A DNA stretch of 64,000 bases from Tomitella fengzijianii (GTDB lineage: Bacteria; Actinomycetota; Actinomycetes; Mycobacteriales; Mycobacteriaceae). The translations under genes were made by a program, and so were the position numbers. Below the pieces are notes generated by a model. The model did no database searches. It saw nothing but the letters and a program-made list of their open reading frames with translations, and was not told where the DNA came from. The stretch is from the NCBI RefSeq assembly GCF_007559025.1, contig NZ_CP041765.1, forward strand, positions 306,679 to 370,678, in the 5' to 3' direction. Numbering within the stretch: the first letter of the stretch is position 1; every line of letters starts with the position of its first letter. Positions 47,170-60,869 of this stretch are shown here, piece after piece.

Positions 47170-48576
47170 GTGCCTGAACCCTCCCGGCCGAACGGGACGC
47201 ATGACCGCGACTACGTCCACCGGGTTCTCGACGCGGCGTTGCGCATCGGCTCGCTGCTGCTGTCGAGCAATTCGGGCACCGCCGACGTCGCGGCGACGAT
47301 GTCCGCCATCACCGGGACATACGGGCTGCAGAACACCCAACTGGACGTCACCGCGACGACGATCATCCTGTCGGTGCCGCGCGGCGTCGAGGGCGCCCCT
47401 CTGACCGTCATGTGGCACGTCAAGGGGCGTTCCCTCGACTACACCCGGCTGCACACCGTCCTGGACTTCGCGCAGCAGGTGGCCGACGAACGACCGGACC
47501 TGGACTGGGTGCACCGACGGATCGACGAGCTGGACGCCGCGCCGCCCCCCTACAACAGCTGGGTGTCCACAGTGGCGTTCGGGGCGATGGCGGCGAGCTT
47601 CTCGGTGCTGCTCGGGGCAGGGGCGGTCGTCGTGGCGATCGCCGCGGTGACCACGTCCGTGATCGACAGGATCGGCAGGATTCTGGCCGACCGTGGCCTT
47701 CCGATACTGTTCCGGCAGGCCGTGGCCGGGCTCGTCGCGACGGGGGTGACGCTGTCGCTCGACGCCGTCGGCAGGCTCCCCGAGGGGGCGAACCCGTCGC
47801 TGGTGGTGGCGGCGAACATCGTCGCGCTGATGTCGGGCATGGCGATCGTGTCGTCCGTGCAGGACTCGATCACCGGCTACTACCTGACATCCGTCGGCCG
47901 GATCATGGAGATCCTGCTGTCGATGGTCGGGATCTTCGTCGGGGTCGGGGCGGCGCTGCGGATCGGCGACGCGTTCCACGTCGACGCCTCGGTCAGCCCC
48001 GAGTCCGTCGCGGGCTGGCTGAGCGTGCCGGTCATGGTGGCGGCGGGCGCGGTGGGCGCGGCGGCGGCCGCGGTGTCCAGCTACGCCCCGGCGCGCGCGG
48101 CGGGCGCGGCGGGCGCCGCCGGGTCGCTGGGCGCGCTGATCTATTTCGGGATGATGCACCTGCACGCCGGAAATGTGGCCAGCTCGTTCGTCGCCGCCAC
48201 GGCCATCGGCCTGGCGGGCGCGGTGGTGGCGCACCGGTTCTCGGTGCCGCCGCTGGTCATCGTGATGTCGGGAATCGTCCCGCTGGTGCCCGGGGTGACC
48301 ACCTACCGCGGGTTCGTCACGCTCGTCGAGGGCCACTCGGCGCAGGGGGTAGGCACGCTCGTGGTCGCGGCCGGCACCGCGGTGGCGCTGGCCGCGGGCG
48401 TGGTCTTCGGGCCGTTGCTGGCGCCGGTTACGCGCCGGCAGATCCGGCAGATGCGGACGCTCGGAGCCGAACTCGGTCCGCGGTTCGACAGCCGGTGGTC
48501 GCGGACGCCGACGCTGGCGGGCATCGATCTGCGCCGGCGGCACTTCACGCACCACCATCGGCGTCGGCCCCGGTGA
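47170..48576 (+). CDS. ThrE-type threonine/serine exporter family protein
   Basis: 468 residues, GTG start 9 bases after gad. Cytosolic N-terminal domain (~15-125: RVLDAALRIGSLLLSSNSGT, TAVD-like VTATTIILSVPRG), then ten hydrophobic helices covering both ThrE halves (WVSTVAFGAMAASFSVLLGA; LFRQAVAGLVATGVTL; GIVPLVPGVTTYRGFVTLVE), i.e. the YjjP and YjjB parts fused. Known members export Thr/Ser by proton antiport. Here the coupling to glutamate decarboxylase suggests GABA, glutamate or another amino acid as cargo, which is inference. Confidence 0.88.
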   Translation: MPEPSRPNGTHDRDYVHRVLDAALRIGSLLLSSNSGTADVAATMSAITGTYGLQNTQLDVTATTIILSVPRGVEGAPLTVMWHVKGRSLDYTRLHTVLDFAQQVADERPDLDWVHRRIDELDAAPPPYNSWVSTVAFGAMAASFSVLLGAGAVVVAIAAVTTSVIDRIGRILADRGLPILFRQAVAGLVATGVTLSLDAVGRLPEGANPSLVVAANIVALMSGMAIVSSVQDSITGYYLTSVGRIMEILLSMVGIFVGVGAALRIGDAFHVDASVSPESVAGWLSVPVMVAAGAVGAAAAAVSSYAPARAAGAAGAAGSLGALIYFGMMHLHAGNVASSFVAATAIGLAGAVVAHRFSVPPLVIVMSGIVPLVPGVTTYRGFVTLVEGHSAQGVGTLVVAAGTAVALAAGVVFGPLLAPVTRRQIRQMRTLGAELGPRFDSRWSRTPTLAGIDLRRRHFTHHHRRRPR

Positions 48577-48604
48577 CGGCCGGGCGGGTGGCCGGCCGTG
48601 CCGA

Positions 48605-48610
48605 TACGAT
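48605..48610 (+). promoter_or_regulatory. -10 element of leaderless promoter
   Basis: TACGAT followed by 6 bases and ATG 48617; no ribosome binding site. Confidence 0.55.
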
Positions 48611-48616
48611 TCGGGC

Positions 48617-49267
48617 ATGACCGGTAACCAGGCCACGTCTGCACAGCCCGACCCGGACCTCGTCCGCGTCGTCCGCGACACCGTCGCCGTCGTCGACGCG
48701 CCGGGACCGGACGGCGCGGCGGTGGCGGTGTGGCACATCGACGTGGGACCGGACAACGGCCTCGCCCGCCCGTGCGGCGCGTGGCTGCTCGCCGTCGATT
48801 CTGCCGCCCCCGACTGTTCCGGCGACGCGGCCGGCCAGGTGCGGGCGCTGGTCCGCGGCCGCAGGGTCCTCGCGACCGGGGCGGGCGCGCAGGCCCTGGC
48901 GCGGCTGCACCCGGAGATCGACGGCTACCTGGACGGCGACGCGACCGTGCGGGGAGTGGGCGAAGAGATCGAGCTTCTGCAGCGGGCGTTCGAGCAGCAT
49001 CTGGATGAGACGGGCCGCAAGTTCGTCCCGCCGGCGTGGCCGGAAGTCCCTGCGGGGCTGGACCCGGACGCGCAGGGCGGCCGACCGGACGCGTCGCACG
49101 GGGCGGGCGGCGACGACGGGACCGCCACCGCGCTGGAGCTCGGCCGTCGGCTCGCGGATCTTGCCGACACCTGGCAGCAGGTGGAGCGGCAACGCCTGGC
49201 CAGGCGGTTCCTGCGGAAGCTCGGGGGCGACGCGCACCGTTCGCTGCCCGTCGTATTGCGCGGGTGA
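48617..49267 (+). CDS. hypothetical actinobacterial protein
   Basis: 216 residues, no family recognised. N-terminal part has short beta-like strands (DLVRVVRDTVAVVDAPG, AAVAVWHIDVG, CGAWLLAVDS), a middle with RALVRGRRVLATGAGAQAL and LLQRAFEQHLDETGRKFVPP, a disordered Asp/Gly-rich linker (~150-170), and a basic helical tail (WQQVERQRLARRFLRKLGG). Soluble and cytosolic by composition. Leaderless start. Its last codons lie in a 19-bp tandem duplication. No functional hint beyond its position between thrE and cysK. Confidence 0.7.
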   Translation: MTGNQATSAQPDPDLVRVVRDTVAVVDAPGPDGAAVAVWHIDVGPDNGLARPCGAWLLAVDSAAPDCSGDAAGQVRALVRGRRVLATGAGAQALARLHPEIDGYLDGDATVRGVGEEIELLQRAFEQHLDETGRKFVPPAWPEVPAGLDPDAQGGRPDASHGAGGDDGTATALELGRRLADLADTWQQVERQRLARRFLRKLGGDAHRSLPVVLRG

Positions 49268-49298
49268 AACCGAGCCGTGCGGGTGAAACCGAGCCGTG
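49261..49298 (+). repeat. perfect 19-bp tandem duplication
   Basis: Two adjacent identical copies of CGGGTGAAACCGAGCCGTG (49261-49279 and 49280-49298). The first copy contains the stop codon of the upstream gene, the second lies in the cysK leader. Each copy includes a potential GGTGAAACC site. May be a recent replication-slippage event or a doubled regulatory site. Confidence 0.85.
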
Positions 49299-49416
49299 CG
49301 GGAAGGATTGACGGCGCCGGGGGGTTGTCCGAAGAGACGCAGATTTCTCCGGGCACCGGACGGACGCCCGGCCGGAATATCGACCATCGGACGTGCTCCG
49401 CACGAGAGGATTCGAC

Positions 49417-50352
49417 ATGGGCAAGATCTACGGGAACGTCACCGAGCTGGTCGGGGGGACGCCGCTGGTGCGGCTGAACCGGCTCACCGAGGGAGTGGGC
49501 GCCACCGTCGCCGCGAAGCTCGAGTTCTTCGGCCCGGCGAACAGCGTCAAGGACCGCATCGGCGTGTCCATCATCGACGCGGCGGAGAAGGCGGGCGAGC
49601 TGCGGCCCGGCGGCACGATCGTCGAGGGCACCAGTGGCAACACCGGCATCGCGCTGGCCATGGTGGGCGCGGCGCGCGGCTACAAGGTGGTGTTGACGAT
49701 GCCGGACACGATGTCCACGGAGCGCCGGATGATGCTGCGTGCGTTCGGCGCGGAGATCGTGCTCACCCCCGGCTCCGAGGGCATGAGCGGGGCGCTGGAG
49801 AAGGCGGAGCAGATCGTCGATTCCACCGACAACGCCATCCTGGCGCGACAGTTCGAGAACCCCGCCAACCCGGACATCCACGACGAGACCACCGGTGAAG
49901 AGGTGTGGGCGGACACCGACGGCGAGGTTGACATCTTCGTGGCCGGCATCGGCACCGGCGGCACGCTGACCGGCGTGGGCCGCAACCTCAAGCGTCGCAA
50001 GCCGGAGGTCCGCGTGGTGGGCGTGGAGCCCGTCGACTCGGCGATCCTCAACGGCGGCGCGCCCGGCCCGCACAAGATCCAGGGCCTGGGCGCCAACTTC
50101 GTGCCCGACGTGCTCGACCGCGCGGTGTACGACGAGATCATCGACGCCGGTTTCGACGATGCCGTGCGGGTGTCCCGCGAGCTCGCCACCCGGGAGGGGA
50201 TCCTGGGCGGCATCTCGGCGGGGGCCAACGTGTGGGCGGCACTGGAGCTGGCCAAGCGCCCGGAGAACGCCGGCAAGCTCATTGTCGTCATCGTGCCCGA
50301 CTTCGGCGAGCGCTACTTCTCCACGCCGCTGTTCGACCACATCCGGGAGTGA
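49417..50352 (+). CDS. cysK: O-acetylserine sulfhydrylase A (cysteine synthase)
   Basis: 311 residues. PLP lysine K45 in [10 protein letters not shown], phosphate/substrate loop [43 protein letters not shown] and C-terminal [14 protein letters not shown]. Condenses O-acetylserine with sulfide to cysteine. ATG at 49417 has GAGAGG ahead. Its stop overlaps the cysE start (GTGA), forming the usual cysteine operon. Confidence 0.95.
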   Translation: MGKIYGNVTELVGGTPLVRLNRLTEGVGATVAAKLEFFGPANSVKDRIGVSIIDAAEKAGELRPGGTIVEGTSGNTGIALAMVGAARGYKVVLTMPDTMSTERRMMLRAFGAEIVLTPGSEGMSGALEKAEQIVDSTDNAILARQFENPANPDIHDETTGEEVWADTDGEVDIFVAGIGTGGTLTGVGRNLKRRKPEVRVVGVEPVDSAILNGGAPGPHKIQGLGANFVPDVLDRAVYDEIIDAGFDDAVRVSRELATREGILGGISAGANVWAALELAKRPENAGKLIVVIVPDFGERYFSTPLFDHIRE

Positions 50353-50951
50353 CGGCGGTGGGCTTGTGGGGCCTGTCGGCGGCGGTACGCGAGGACCTGG
50401 CCGCGGCCCGCGCGCACGACCCGGCCGCGCGCGGCGACGTGGAGAATGCGCTGGTCTATTCGGGCCTGCACGCGATCTGGGCGTACCGGGCGGCGCACGC
50501 GATGTGGCGCCGGCCGGTGCTGCGGGCGCCGGCGCGGCTGCTCTCGCAGCTGGTGCGGGGGCTCACCGGCATCGAGATCCATCCGGCGGCGCGGATCGGC
50601 CGCCGCTTCTTCATCGACCACGGCATGGGCGTGGTGATCGGCGAGACGGCGGAGATCGGCGACGACGTGATGATCTACCACGGCGTCACGCTGGGCGGCA
50701 CGTCGCTCGAGCGCGCCAAGCGGCATCCCACGCTGGGCGACAGGGTCACCGTCGGTGCCGGCGCGAAGATCCTGGGCCCGGTGACGATCGGGGCGGACAG
50801 CGCGGTGGGCGCCAACGCGGTGGTCACGCGGGACGCCCCGGCCGACTCCATCGTCGTCGGCATCCCGGCGCAGGCCCGCCCGCGCAAGCCCGCGCAGCAT
50901 GAGCCGCTGGTGGACCCCACGAGCTACATCGACCCGGCGATGTACATCTGA
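50349..50951 (+). CDS. cysE: serine O-acetyltransferase
   Basis: 200 residues, GTG start overlapping the cysK stop. N-terminal helices, then the left-handed beta-helix with hexapeptide repeats: [89 protein letters not shown]. Catalytic His in IDHGMG. Makes O-acetylserine for CysK. The short form is typical of actinobacteria. Confidence 0.95.
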   Translation: MTAVGLWGLSAAVREDLAAARAHDPAARGDVENALVYSGLHAIWAYRAAHAMWRRPVLRAPARLLSQLVRGLTGIEIHPAARIGRRFFIDHGMGVVIGETAEIGDDVMIYHGVTLGGTSLERAKRHPTLGDRVTVGAGAKILGPVTIGADSAVGANAVVTRDAPADSIVVGIPAQARPRKPAQHEPLVDPTSYIDPAMYI

Positions 50952-50960
50952 GGACGCCGG

Positions 50961-50966
50961 TACATT
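50961..50966 (+). promoter_or_regulatory. -10 element of leaderless flavoprotein gene
   Basis: TACATT, 7 bases, then GTG 50974. This fixes the start of the flavoprotein gene inside an open frame that begins 25 codons earlier within cysE. Confidence 0.55.
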
Positions 50967-50973
50967 CGGGAAC

Positions 50974-52101
50974 GTGGAGATGCATGCCCGGGTGGCCGTC
51001 ATCGGCGCGGGTCAGGCGGGGCTGTCCGCCGCCCACCATCTGCTGCGGCGGGGGCTGGGCCGCGACGCGCTGGTGGTGTGCGACGCGAACCCGGGCCCCG
51101 GCGGGGCCTGGCGGCACCGTTGGCCCACCCTCACTCTGAGCACCGTCAACGGGGTGCACGATCTGCCGGGCATGCCGTTCGCCGAGGTGCTCGGGGCGGG
51201 ACAGGACCCGTTGTCGGTGCCGGCGGCGGAAGCGGTGCCGCGCTACTACTCCGCGTACGAGGAGCGAGAGGGCATAGCGGTGCGGCGGCCAGTGCGCGCC
51301 CACTGCGTCAGCGACGGCGGCGGCGGTGTCGGCGGAGCGTTCCGCGTCGAGGCGACCGGGCCGGACGGACCCCTGGTGATCCACGCCGCCGGGCTGGTCA
51401 ACGCCACCGGAAGCTGGGAGCGGCCGTTCATCCCGCATTACCCCGGGGCGGAGAGGTTCCGCGGGCGGCAGATGCACACCAAGGACTACCGCGGCCCGGA
51501 GGAACTGGCGGGGCGGCGGGTGGTGGTCGTGGGCGGCGGCATCTCCGCGGTGGACATCCTCACCGAGGTGTCGGCGGTGGCGGACACGCTGTGGGTGACG
51601 CGCACTCCGCCGCGGTTCTCCGACGAGCCGTTCACGCCCGAGGTGGGCCGGCGCGCCGTCGCCCGCGTGGAGGACCGGGTGCGGCGGGGCCTGCCTCCCG
51701 GGTCGGTGGTCTCGGTGACGGGCATCCCCTGGAACCCGCGGTACCGCGAGGCCGAGGAGCGCGGGGCGCTGGCCCGGCGGCCGATGTTCACGTCGATCAC
51801 CGAGGACGGGGTGCGGTGGGGCGGGCAGCAGGAAGAGCAGCGCGCCGACGTCATCGTGTGGGCCACGGGTTTCCGCAGTTCGCTCGATCACCTGGCCCCG
51901 CTGCGGTTGCGCGGACCCGGCGGCGGGATCACGATGACCGGCCGCCTGGCCACGCAGGTGCAGGGGCGGCCGCGGCTGCACCTCGTGGGCTACGGGCCGT
52001 CGGCCAGCACCATCGGCGCCAACCGGGCCGGGCGCGCCGTGGCGGCCGAGCTGCTGGACGCGCTGTCGGTCGATACCGGCGGCCGGGGTTCCGGTGAGTA
52101 G
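50974..52101 (+). CDS. FAD-dependent NAD(P)-binding monooxygenase-like protein
   Basis: 375 residues. VAVIGAGQAGLSAAHHLL FAD loop, PGPGGAWRHRW, NATGSWERPFIP, second Rossmann VVVVGGGISAVDIL, VWATGFRSSL, and C-terminal VGYGPSASTIGANRAGR. This is the flavin-containing monooxygenase/thioredoxin-reductase-like superfamily; the trimmed size (375) resembles CzcO-type or hydroxylating FMO-like proteins. Product unknown. Start chosen at the leaderless GTG rather than the upstream in-frame ATG in cysE. Ends in front of a strong terminator. Confidence 0.82.
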   Translation: MEMHARVAVIGAGQAGLSAAHHLLRRGLGRDALVVCDANPGPGGAWRHRWPTLTLSTVNGVHDLPGMPFAEVLGAGQDPLSVPAAEAVPRYYSAYEEREGIAVRRPVRAHCVSDGGGGVGGAFRVEATGPDGPLVIHAAGLVNATGSWERPFIPHYPGAERFRGRQMHTKDYRGPEELAGRRVVVVGGGISAVDILTEVSAVADTLWVTRTPPRFSDEPFTPEVGRRAVARVEDRVRRGLPPGSVVSVTGIPWNPRYREAEERGALARRPMFTSITEDGVRWGGQQEEQRADVIVWATGFRSSLDHLAPLRLRGPGGGITMTGRLATQVQGRPRLHLVGYGPSASTIGANRAGRAVAAELLDALSVDTGGRGSGE

Positions 52102-52190
52102 GAGGGTTCCGCGGCCTGCCGGCGGCGCGCAGTAGGTTGCGTCCTAGGAAATCGGGCCGGGAGGGGCCGGCCGCCGAGGACCGCGCGCAC

Positions 52191-52230
52191 GCTGGCCGTA
52201 GCTGAGTACTCGCTACGGCCAGCTGTTTCT
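52191..52230 (+). terminator. intrinsic terminator
   Basis: GCTGGCCGTAGC (52191-52202) pairs perfectly with GCTACGGCCAGC (52212-52223); the 9-base loop contains the palindrome GAGTACTC; TGTTTCTTCT follows. A classic rho-independent terminator 90 bases after the flavoprotein stop. Confidence 0.88.
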
Positions 52231-52342
52231 TCTCCGGGCCTGCTCATTCCGCGCACCTGTCACGCAGGCCGAGCGCGAGTTCCGGCGGCGTCGTGTGCAA
52301 AGGGTGCTCGGACCGGAGCGGGACGGATCACACCCGCGGAAT

Positions 52343-52373
52343 TTGCGTCGCCGGTCCACGCCACTGCTAAAAT
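52343..52373 (+). promoter_or_regulatory. probable gltB promoter
   Basis: TTGCGT (52343-52348), 19-base spacer, TAAAAT (52368-52373) preceded by TG two bases earlier. Transcription from about 52380 would give a leader of roughly 300 nt before gltB. Confidence 0.5.
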
Positions 52374-52685
52374 GGTCGTGGCCTTCCAGCACGTGTGCCA
52401 TACAGCCTGGATCCGGTGAAGCCAGATGCACTGATCGTATCCGGGTCGGGTGCCGCGGAATGGAACGCCAGCACACTGGTCAACGTCGCCCAGTGGGGTC
52501 GGTGGTCGGCGCGCATCTTGTCCGCGCGCGGCCGGACGAGTGTGCCTTTCTTCATTCCCTCACCGGTTGAGGTTCTCTCGTCCCCGGGTGTTGTGCCCCG
52601 GTGACCAGCCCGCCGGATCTCCGAGATTCCGCGCGTCGTCCACCTGACCTGCTGAAAACCAGTACGCAGCGAGAAGGGAACGACG
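52374..52685 (+). other. long untranslated leader of gltBD
   Basis: About 310 bases with no plausible gene in the gltB direction. GAGAAGGGAACG just before ATG 52686 is the ribosome site. No known riboswitch class was recognised. Length alone suggests room for attenuation or an RNA structure. Confidence 0.4.
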
Positions 52686-57321
<4,636 letters not shown>

Positions 57322-57329
<8 letters not shown>

Positions 57330-58824
57330 TATCCGAGGCTTCATGAAGTACGAGCGGTCCGTGCCCGCGCGTCGCCCCGTACCGCTGCGGCTGATGGACT
57401 GGCGCGAGGTCTACGAGCCGTCCGACCCGGACGAGCTCAAGACGCAGGCGAGCCGGTGCATGGACTGCGGCGTGCCGTTCTGCCACGACGGGTGCCCCCT
57501 GGGCAACCTGATCCCGGAGTGGAACGAACTGGTCACCAAGGGCGACTGGCGCGCGGCCAGCGAGCGTCTGCACGCCACCAACAACTTCCCCGACTTCACG
57601 GGGCGGCTGTGCCCGGCGCCGTGCGAATCGGCGTGCGTGCTCGGCATCAACCGGGACCCGGTGACGATCAAGCAGGTCGAACACGACATCGTCGACACCG
57701 CCTTCGACGAGGGCTGGATCAAGCCGATGCTGCCCGCGAAGTCGACGGGCAAGCGGGTGGCCGTGGTGGGGTCCGGCCCGTCCGGGCTCGCCGCCGCGCA
57801 GCAGCTCACCCGCGCCGGCCACGACGTCACGGTGTTCGAGCGGGCCGACCGCATCGGCGGATTGCTGCGCTACGGCATCCCCGAGTTCAAGATGGAAAAG
57901 CACCACATCGACCGCAGGCTTGCGCAGATGGCCGCGGAGGGTACCCGCTTCGAGACCAACGTGAACGTGGGCGTCGATGAGGACGGCGCGCTGCCGCTGG
58001 AACAGCTCAAGGAGCGTTTCGACGCGGTGGTGCTGGCGGTCGGTTCGACCACCGGCCGCGACCTTCCCGCGCCGGGCCGTGAGCTCGACGGCATCCATCA
58101 GGCGATGGAGTACCTGCCGCACTCCAACCGGGTGCAGGAGGGTGACGTCGCGGTCCCCGCGATCGACGCGAAGGGCAAGAGCGTCGTCATCATCGGCGGC
58201 GGCGACACGGGCGCCGACTGCCTGGGCACCGCACTGCGCCAGGGCGCGGCCTCGGTGCACCAGTTCGAGATCATGCCGCGTCCGCCGGAGACGCGAGCCG
58301 ACTCGACGCCGTGGCCCACCTACCCGCTGATGTATCGCGTGTCCTCGGCCCACGAGGAGGGCGGCGAGCGGGTGTTCTCCGTGAACACCGAGGAGTTCGT
58401 CGGCGAGGACGGCAGGCTCACCGGGCTGCGCTATCACGAGGTGGAGTCGGTGGACGGGAAGTTCCAGCAGGTCGAGGGCACGAACGCGGTGCTCGACTGC
58501 GAGCTCGTCCTGCTGGCGATGGGGTTCACCGGGCCCGAGCGTGAGGGGCTGCTCGACGGGCTCGGCGTGCAGTACACGGCGCGGGGCAACGTGGCGCGCG
58601 GCGCGGAGGCGGGCGAGGACTGGTCCGGCGGCAGCGACTGGGCCACCAGCGCAGACGGCGTCTTCGTGGCCGGCGACGCGGGGCGCGGACAGTCGCTGAT
58701 CGTGTGGGCGATCGCCGAGGGGCGCTCGTGCGCGGCGGCCGTCGACGCGTACCTGACCGGCGCCTCGGACCTGCCCGCACCGGTGCGGACCACGGACGTC
58801 GCGATGCGCGCGCCCGCCGTGTAG
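57322..58824 (+). CDS. gltD: glutamate synthase, small (beta) subunit
   Basis: 500 residues. N-terminal Fe-S cysteines 46, 49, 54, 58 ([18 protein letters not shown]) and [13 protein letters not shown] loop [25 protein letters not shown] loop [20 protein letters not shown]-terminal [18 protein letters not shown]. Passes electrons from NADPH to GltB. The ATG lies inside the gltB end, so expression is coupled. Confidence 0.97.
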
Positions 58825-58870
58825 GCGCGGGCGGTCCGCATCGCATAGCGCATAGTGTCGTCCGAACGGC

Positions 58871-58903
58871 GGAATCAGTGCGGATTCAGTGCGAATTCAG
58901 CGG
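58871..58903 (+). repeat. three 11-bp direct repeats upstream of cutinase
   Basis: GGAATCAGTGC, GGATTCAGTGC, GAATTCAGCGG in direct succession, each an 11-bp unit with an ATTCAG core. The geometry matches direct-repeat sites of OmpR/PhoP-type response regulators. Located 120-150 bp ahead of the cutinase start. Confidence 0.7.
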
Positions 58904-59022
58904 GACACCGTCGCGATTCATCGGTCCTGAGATATATCATGACGATGCTTGGGGCGGGCTGTGACGCGGATCGCATGATGCGTATCGCAAACCGCCGGGT
59001 TCTGGTTTCTGGAGGAGTATCG

Positions 59023-59994
59023 ATGCGGCGATGGCGGCTGGCGAATCCGAGTGGTGCTGTGACACGGAAGCCGCGGGTGCGAACCCTGGCGGGCCGTGCG
59101 GTGGCCCTGGGCGCCGCGGCACTCGGTGCCACTGCGATGGTGGTCGGCACCGGAGGAGTCGCCTCCGCGGCGCCCGCGGGGTGCGTCGCGCTGGACGTCA
59201 TCGCCATCCCCGGCACGTGGGAGACAAGCGACAACGGCAGCCCCGCAGGCTCGCCGGGCATGCTCGGCGCCGTCACCTACAACCTGCCGTCGAACATGCG
59301 GGCGGACTACGTCTCCTATGCCGCGACCGCGTTCCCCTGGGAGGGCAAGGTCTACGGCGCGTCCAAGTACGAGGCGATCACCAACGCGGGAAACCTCATC
59401 GGCGACATCGCCGCGCGCTGCCCCGACACCCGCTTCGCGCTCATCGGCTACAGCCAGGGCGCGGACGCGGCCGGCGACCTGGCCGCGCAGATCGGTCACG
59501 GCAACGGGCCGGTGCCCGCCGACAGGGTCGCCGCGGTCGGTCTCGTCTCGGACCCGCGCCGCTCGGTGTTCGACAACCTGGTGGGTCCGCCGGTGGTGGG
59601 CAACGGCTCCGGCGGCGCACGCATCGGCGGGTTCGGCGCGCTCAGCGACCAGGTGCGCACCTTCTGCTCGCCGGGCGACCTCTACTGCGCGGCGCCCCCC
59701 GGCGACTTCATGGCCAGGATGGCCGGGTACCTGGTGCAGCAGTCCGACCCGCAATCGTCCGAGCCGGACAGGTACAGGCCCGAGGGTGTCGCGCTGTACG
59801 ACGCGATCATGGAGGCCGGCGGCATTCCGACGCTCGGCCAGCAGATCTCCGACGTCACGTTGTGGGCGCACATCGACAAGTACAAGGAGTTCCTGAACTC
59901 CGGGATCCACCAGGACTACACGACGTACCCGGTGACGGCCGACGGCACGTCCGCCACGCAGTGGCTGCGCAACTGGCTGATCAGCAAGGCGTGA
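59023..59994 (+). CDS. secreted cutinase-family esterase
   Basis: 323 residues. Long signal region 1-~48 (twin-Arg-poor, basic start, then ALGAAALGATAMVVGTGGVA and SAAP). Cutinase fold: CVALDVIAIPGTWETS, GKVYGASKYEAI, nucleophile S144 in FALIGYSQGADAAG, acid region FCSPGDLYCAAPPGD with disulfide-type cysteines, His in LWAHIDKYKEF. Hydrolyses lipid or ester polymers outside the cell. GGAGGAG is 5 bases before ATG 59023. Three 11-bp repeats upstream may bind a response regulator. Confidence 0.9.
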   Translation: MRRWRLANPSGAVTRKPRVRTLAGRAVALGAAALGATAMVVGTGGVASAAPAGCVALDVIAIPGTWETSDNGSPAGSPGMLGAVTYNLPSNMRADYVSYAATAFPWEGKVYGASKYEAITNAGNLIGDIAARCPDTRFALIGYSQGADAAGDLAAQIGHGNGPVPADRVAAVGLVSDPRRSVFDNLVGPPVVGNGSGGARIGGFGALSDQVRTFCSPGDLYCAAPPGDFMARMAGYLVQQSDPQSSEPDRYRPEGVALYDAIMEAGGIPTLGQQISDVTLWAHIDKYKEFLNSGIHQDYTTYPVTADGTSATQWLRNWLISKA

Positions 59995-60039
59995 CGGGGT
60001 CCGGCACGCGCGGCCGAACCCGTGCGCGATGATGGTCCC

Positions 60040-60267
60040 GTGAGTGAACCCGATGCACCCGCGGTACCCATCCGCGACGCCGCCATCCGGCTCGGCCAGT
60101 TCTTGAAGCTGGCGAACCTGCTGGACAGCGGAGCCGAAGCCAAGCAGATCATCGCCGAGGGCGAGGTGACGGTGAACGGCCAGGTGGAGACCCGGCGCGG
60201 CCGTCAGCTTCGGGACGGCGACGTGGTGTCGGTGTTCGGCGCCGCGGCGCGCGTGGAGGGGCCCTGA
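60040..60267 (+). CDS. S4-domain RNA-binding protein
   Basis: 75 residues, almost entirely an S4 domain: IRLGQFLKLANLLDSGAEAK, QIIAEGEVTVNGQVETRRGR, QLRDGDVV. The HSP15/YlmH/RqcP-like stand-alone S4 proteins bind rRNA or tRNA; in other bacteria RqcP works in ribosome quality control. GTG at 60040, GATGAT six bases earlier is a weak -10, so possibly leaderless. Its 3' end overlaps the convergent TetR gene by 64 bp. Confidence 0.85.
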   Translation: MSEPDAPAVPIRDAAIRLGQFLKLANLLDSGAEAKQIIAEGEVTVNGQVETRRGRQLRDGDVVSVFGAAARVEGP

Positions 60268-60869
60268 CGCTCCGGCAGCACGGCGGCGGTGAGCAGTTCC
60301 GCGATGCGCTCGAGCAGCTCCGGTGAATCATCCTCCGTCGCGATGGTGCTCGTGAACAGCGCCGCGCCTGCGGCCATGGCGATCAGCGCACGCGCGTCCA
60401 GGTCTGCGTCCGTCCGGCCGGAGTGCGATCGCAGGGTGACCGATGGCGCGTCGTGCGATTGCGCCGGTCCGGTGCGTTGCGCGTAGAGCTCGGCGGCGGG
60501 GCCGCTGAACCCCGCCCACAGAGCAGTCCGCAGCTGCTCGTTCTCGCGCAAGGCGGTGAGCAGGCCCGGCACCGCGGCCCGCACGTCGGGGCGGTGGAAC
60601 AGCTCGTGGCTGCCGCGCACCACCCAGGCGACCCAGCCCGCCATGTCGGTGCCCTCGAACGGGCCCAGGTCCGGCTCGGCGCCCAGCACCGCGTGCAGCA
60701 CCAGCTCGGCCTTGGACGACCAGCGCCGGTTGATGCTGGCGCGGCCCACACCCGCCCGCGCGGCGACGGTGCGGACGCTCAACTCGTCCCAGCCCACCTC
60801 CGCGAGGAGCTCACGCGTGGACTGGAGCACCCGGTCGTCGATCGACGCGTCCCGCGGCCGGCCCGTCAC
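60204..60869 (-). CDS. TetR family transcriptional regulator
   Basis: 221 residues. Helix-turn-helix ~8-55 (SIDDRVLQSTRELLAEVGWD, LSVRTVAARAGVGRASINRR, WSSKAELVLHAVL), then a helical ligand domain. GTG 60869 overlaps the stop of the SDR gene (GTGA). Last gene of the OYE-SDR-TetR unit, so it probably represses that unit through the palindrome at 62969-62997. The last ~20 residues (Ser/Thr/Pro-rich) lie antisense to the S4 gene. Confidence 0.88.
   Translation of the reverse strand: MTGRPRDASIDDRVLQSTRELLAEVGWDELSVRTVAARAGVGRASINRRWSSKAELVLHAVLGAEPDLGPFEGTDMAGWVAWVVRGSHELFHRPDVRAAVPGLLTALRENEQLRTALWAGFSGPAAELYAQRTGPAQSHDAPSVTLRSHSGRTDADLDARALIAMAAGAALFTSTIATEDDSPELLERIAELLTAAVLPERQGPSTRAAAPNTDTTSPSRS

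Noticed and set aside
45760-48756. 998-codon open frame antisense to gad and thrE
   Set aside because: Fully explained as the complement of two strongly recognised genes.
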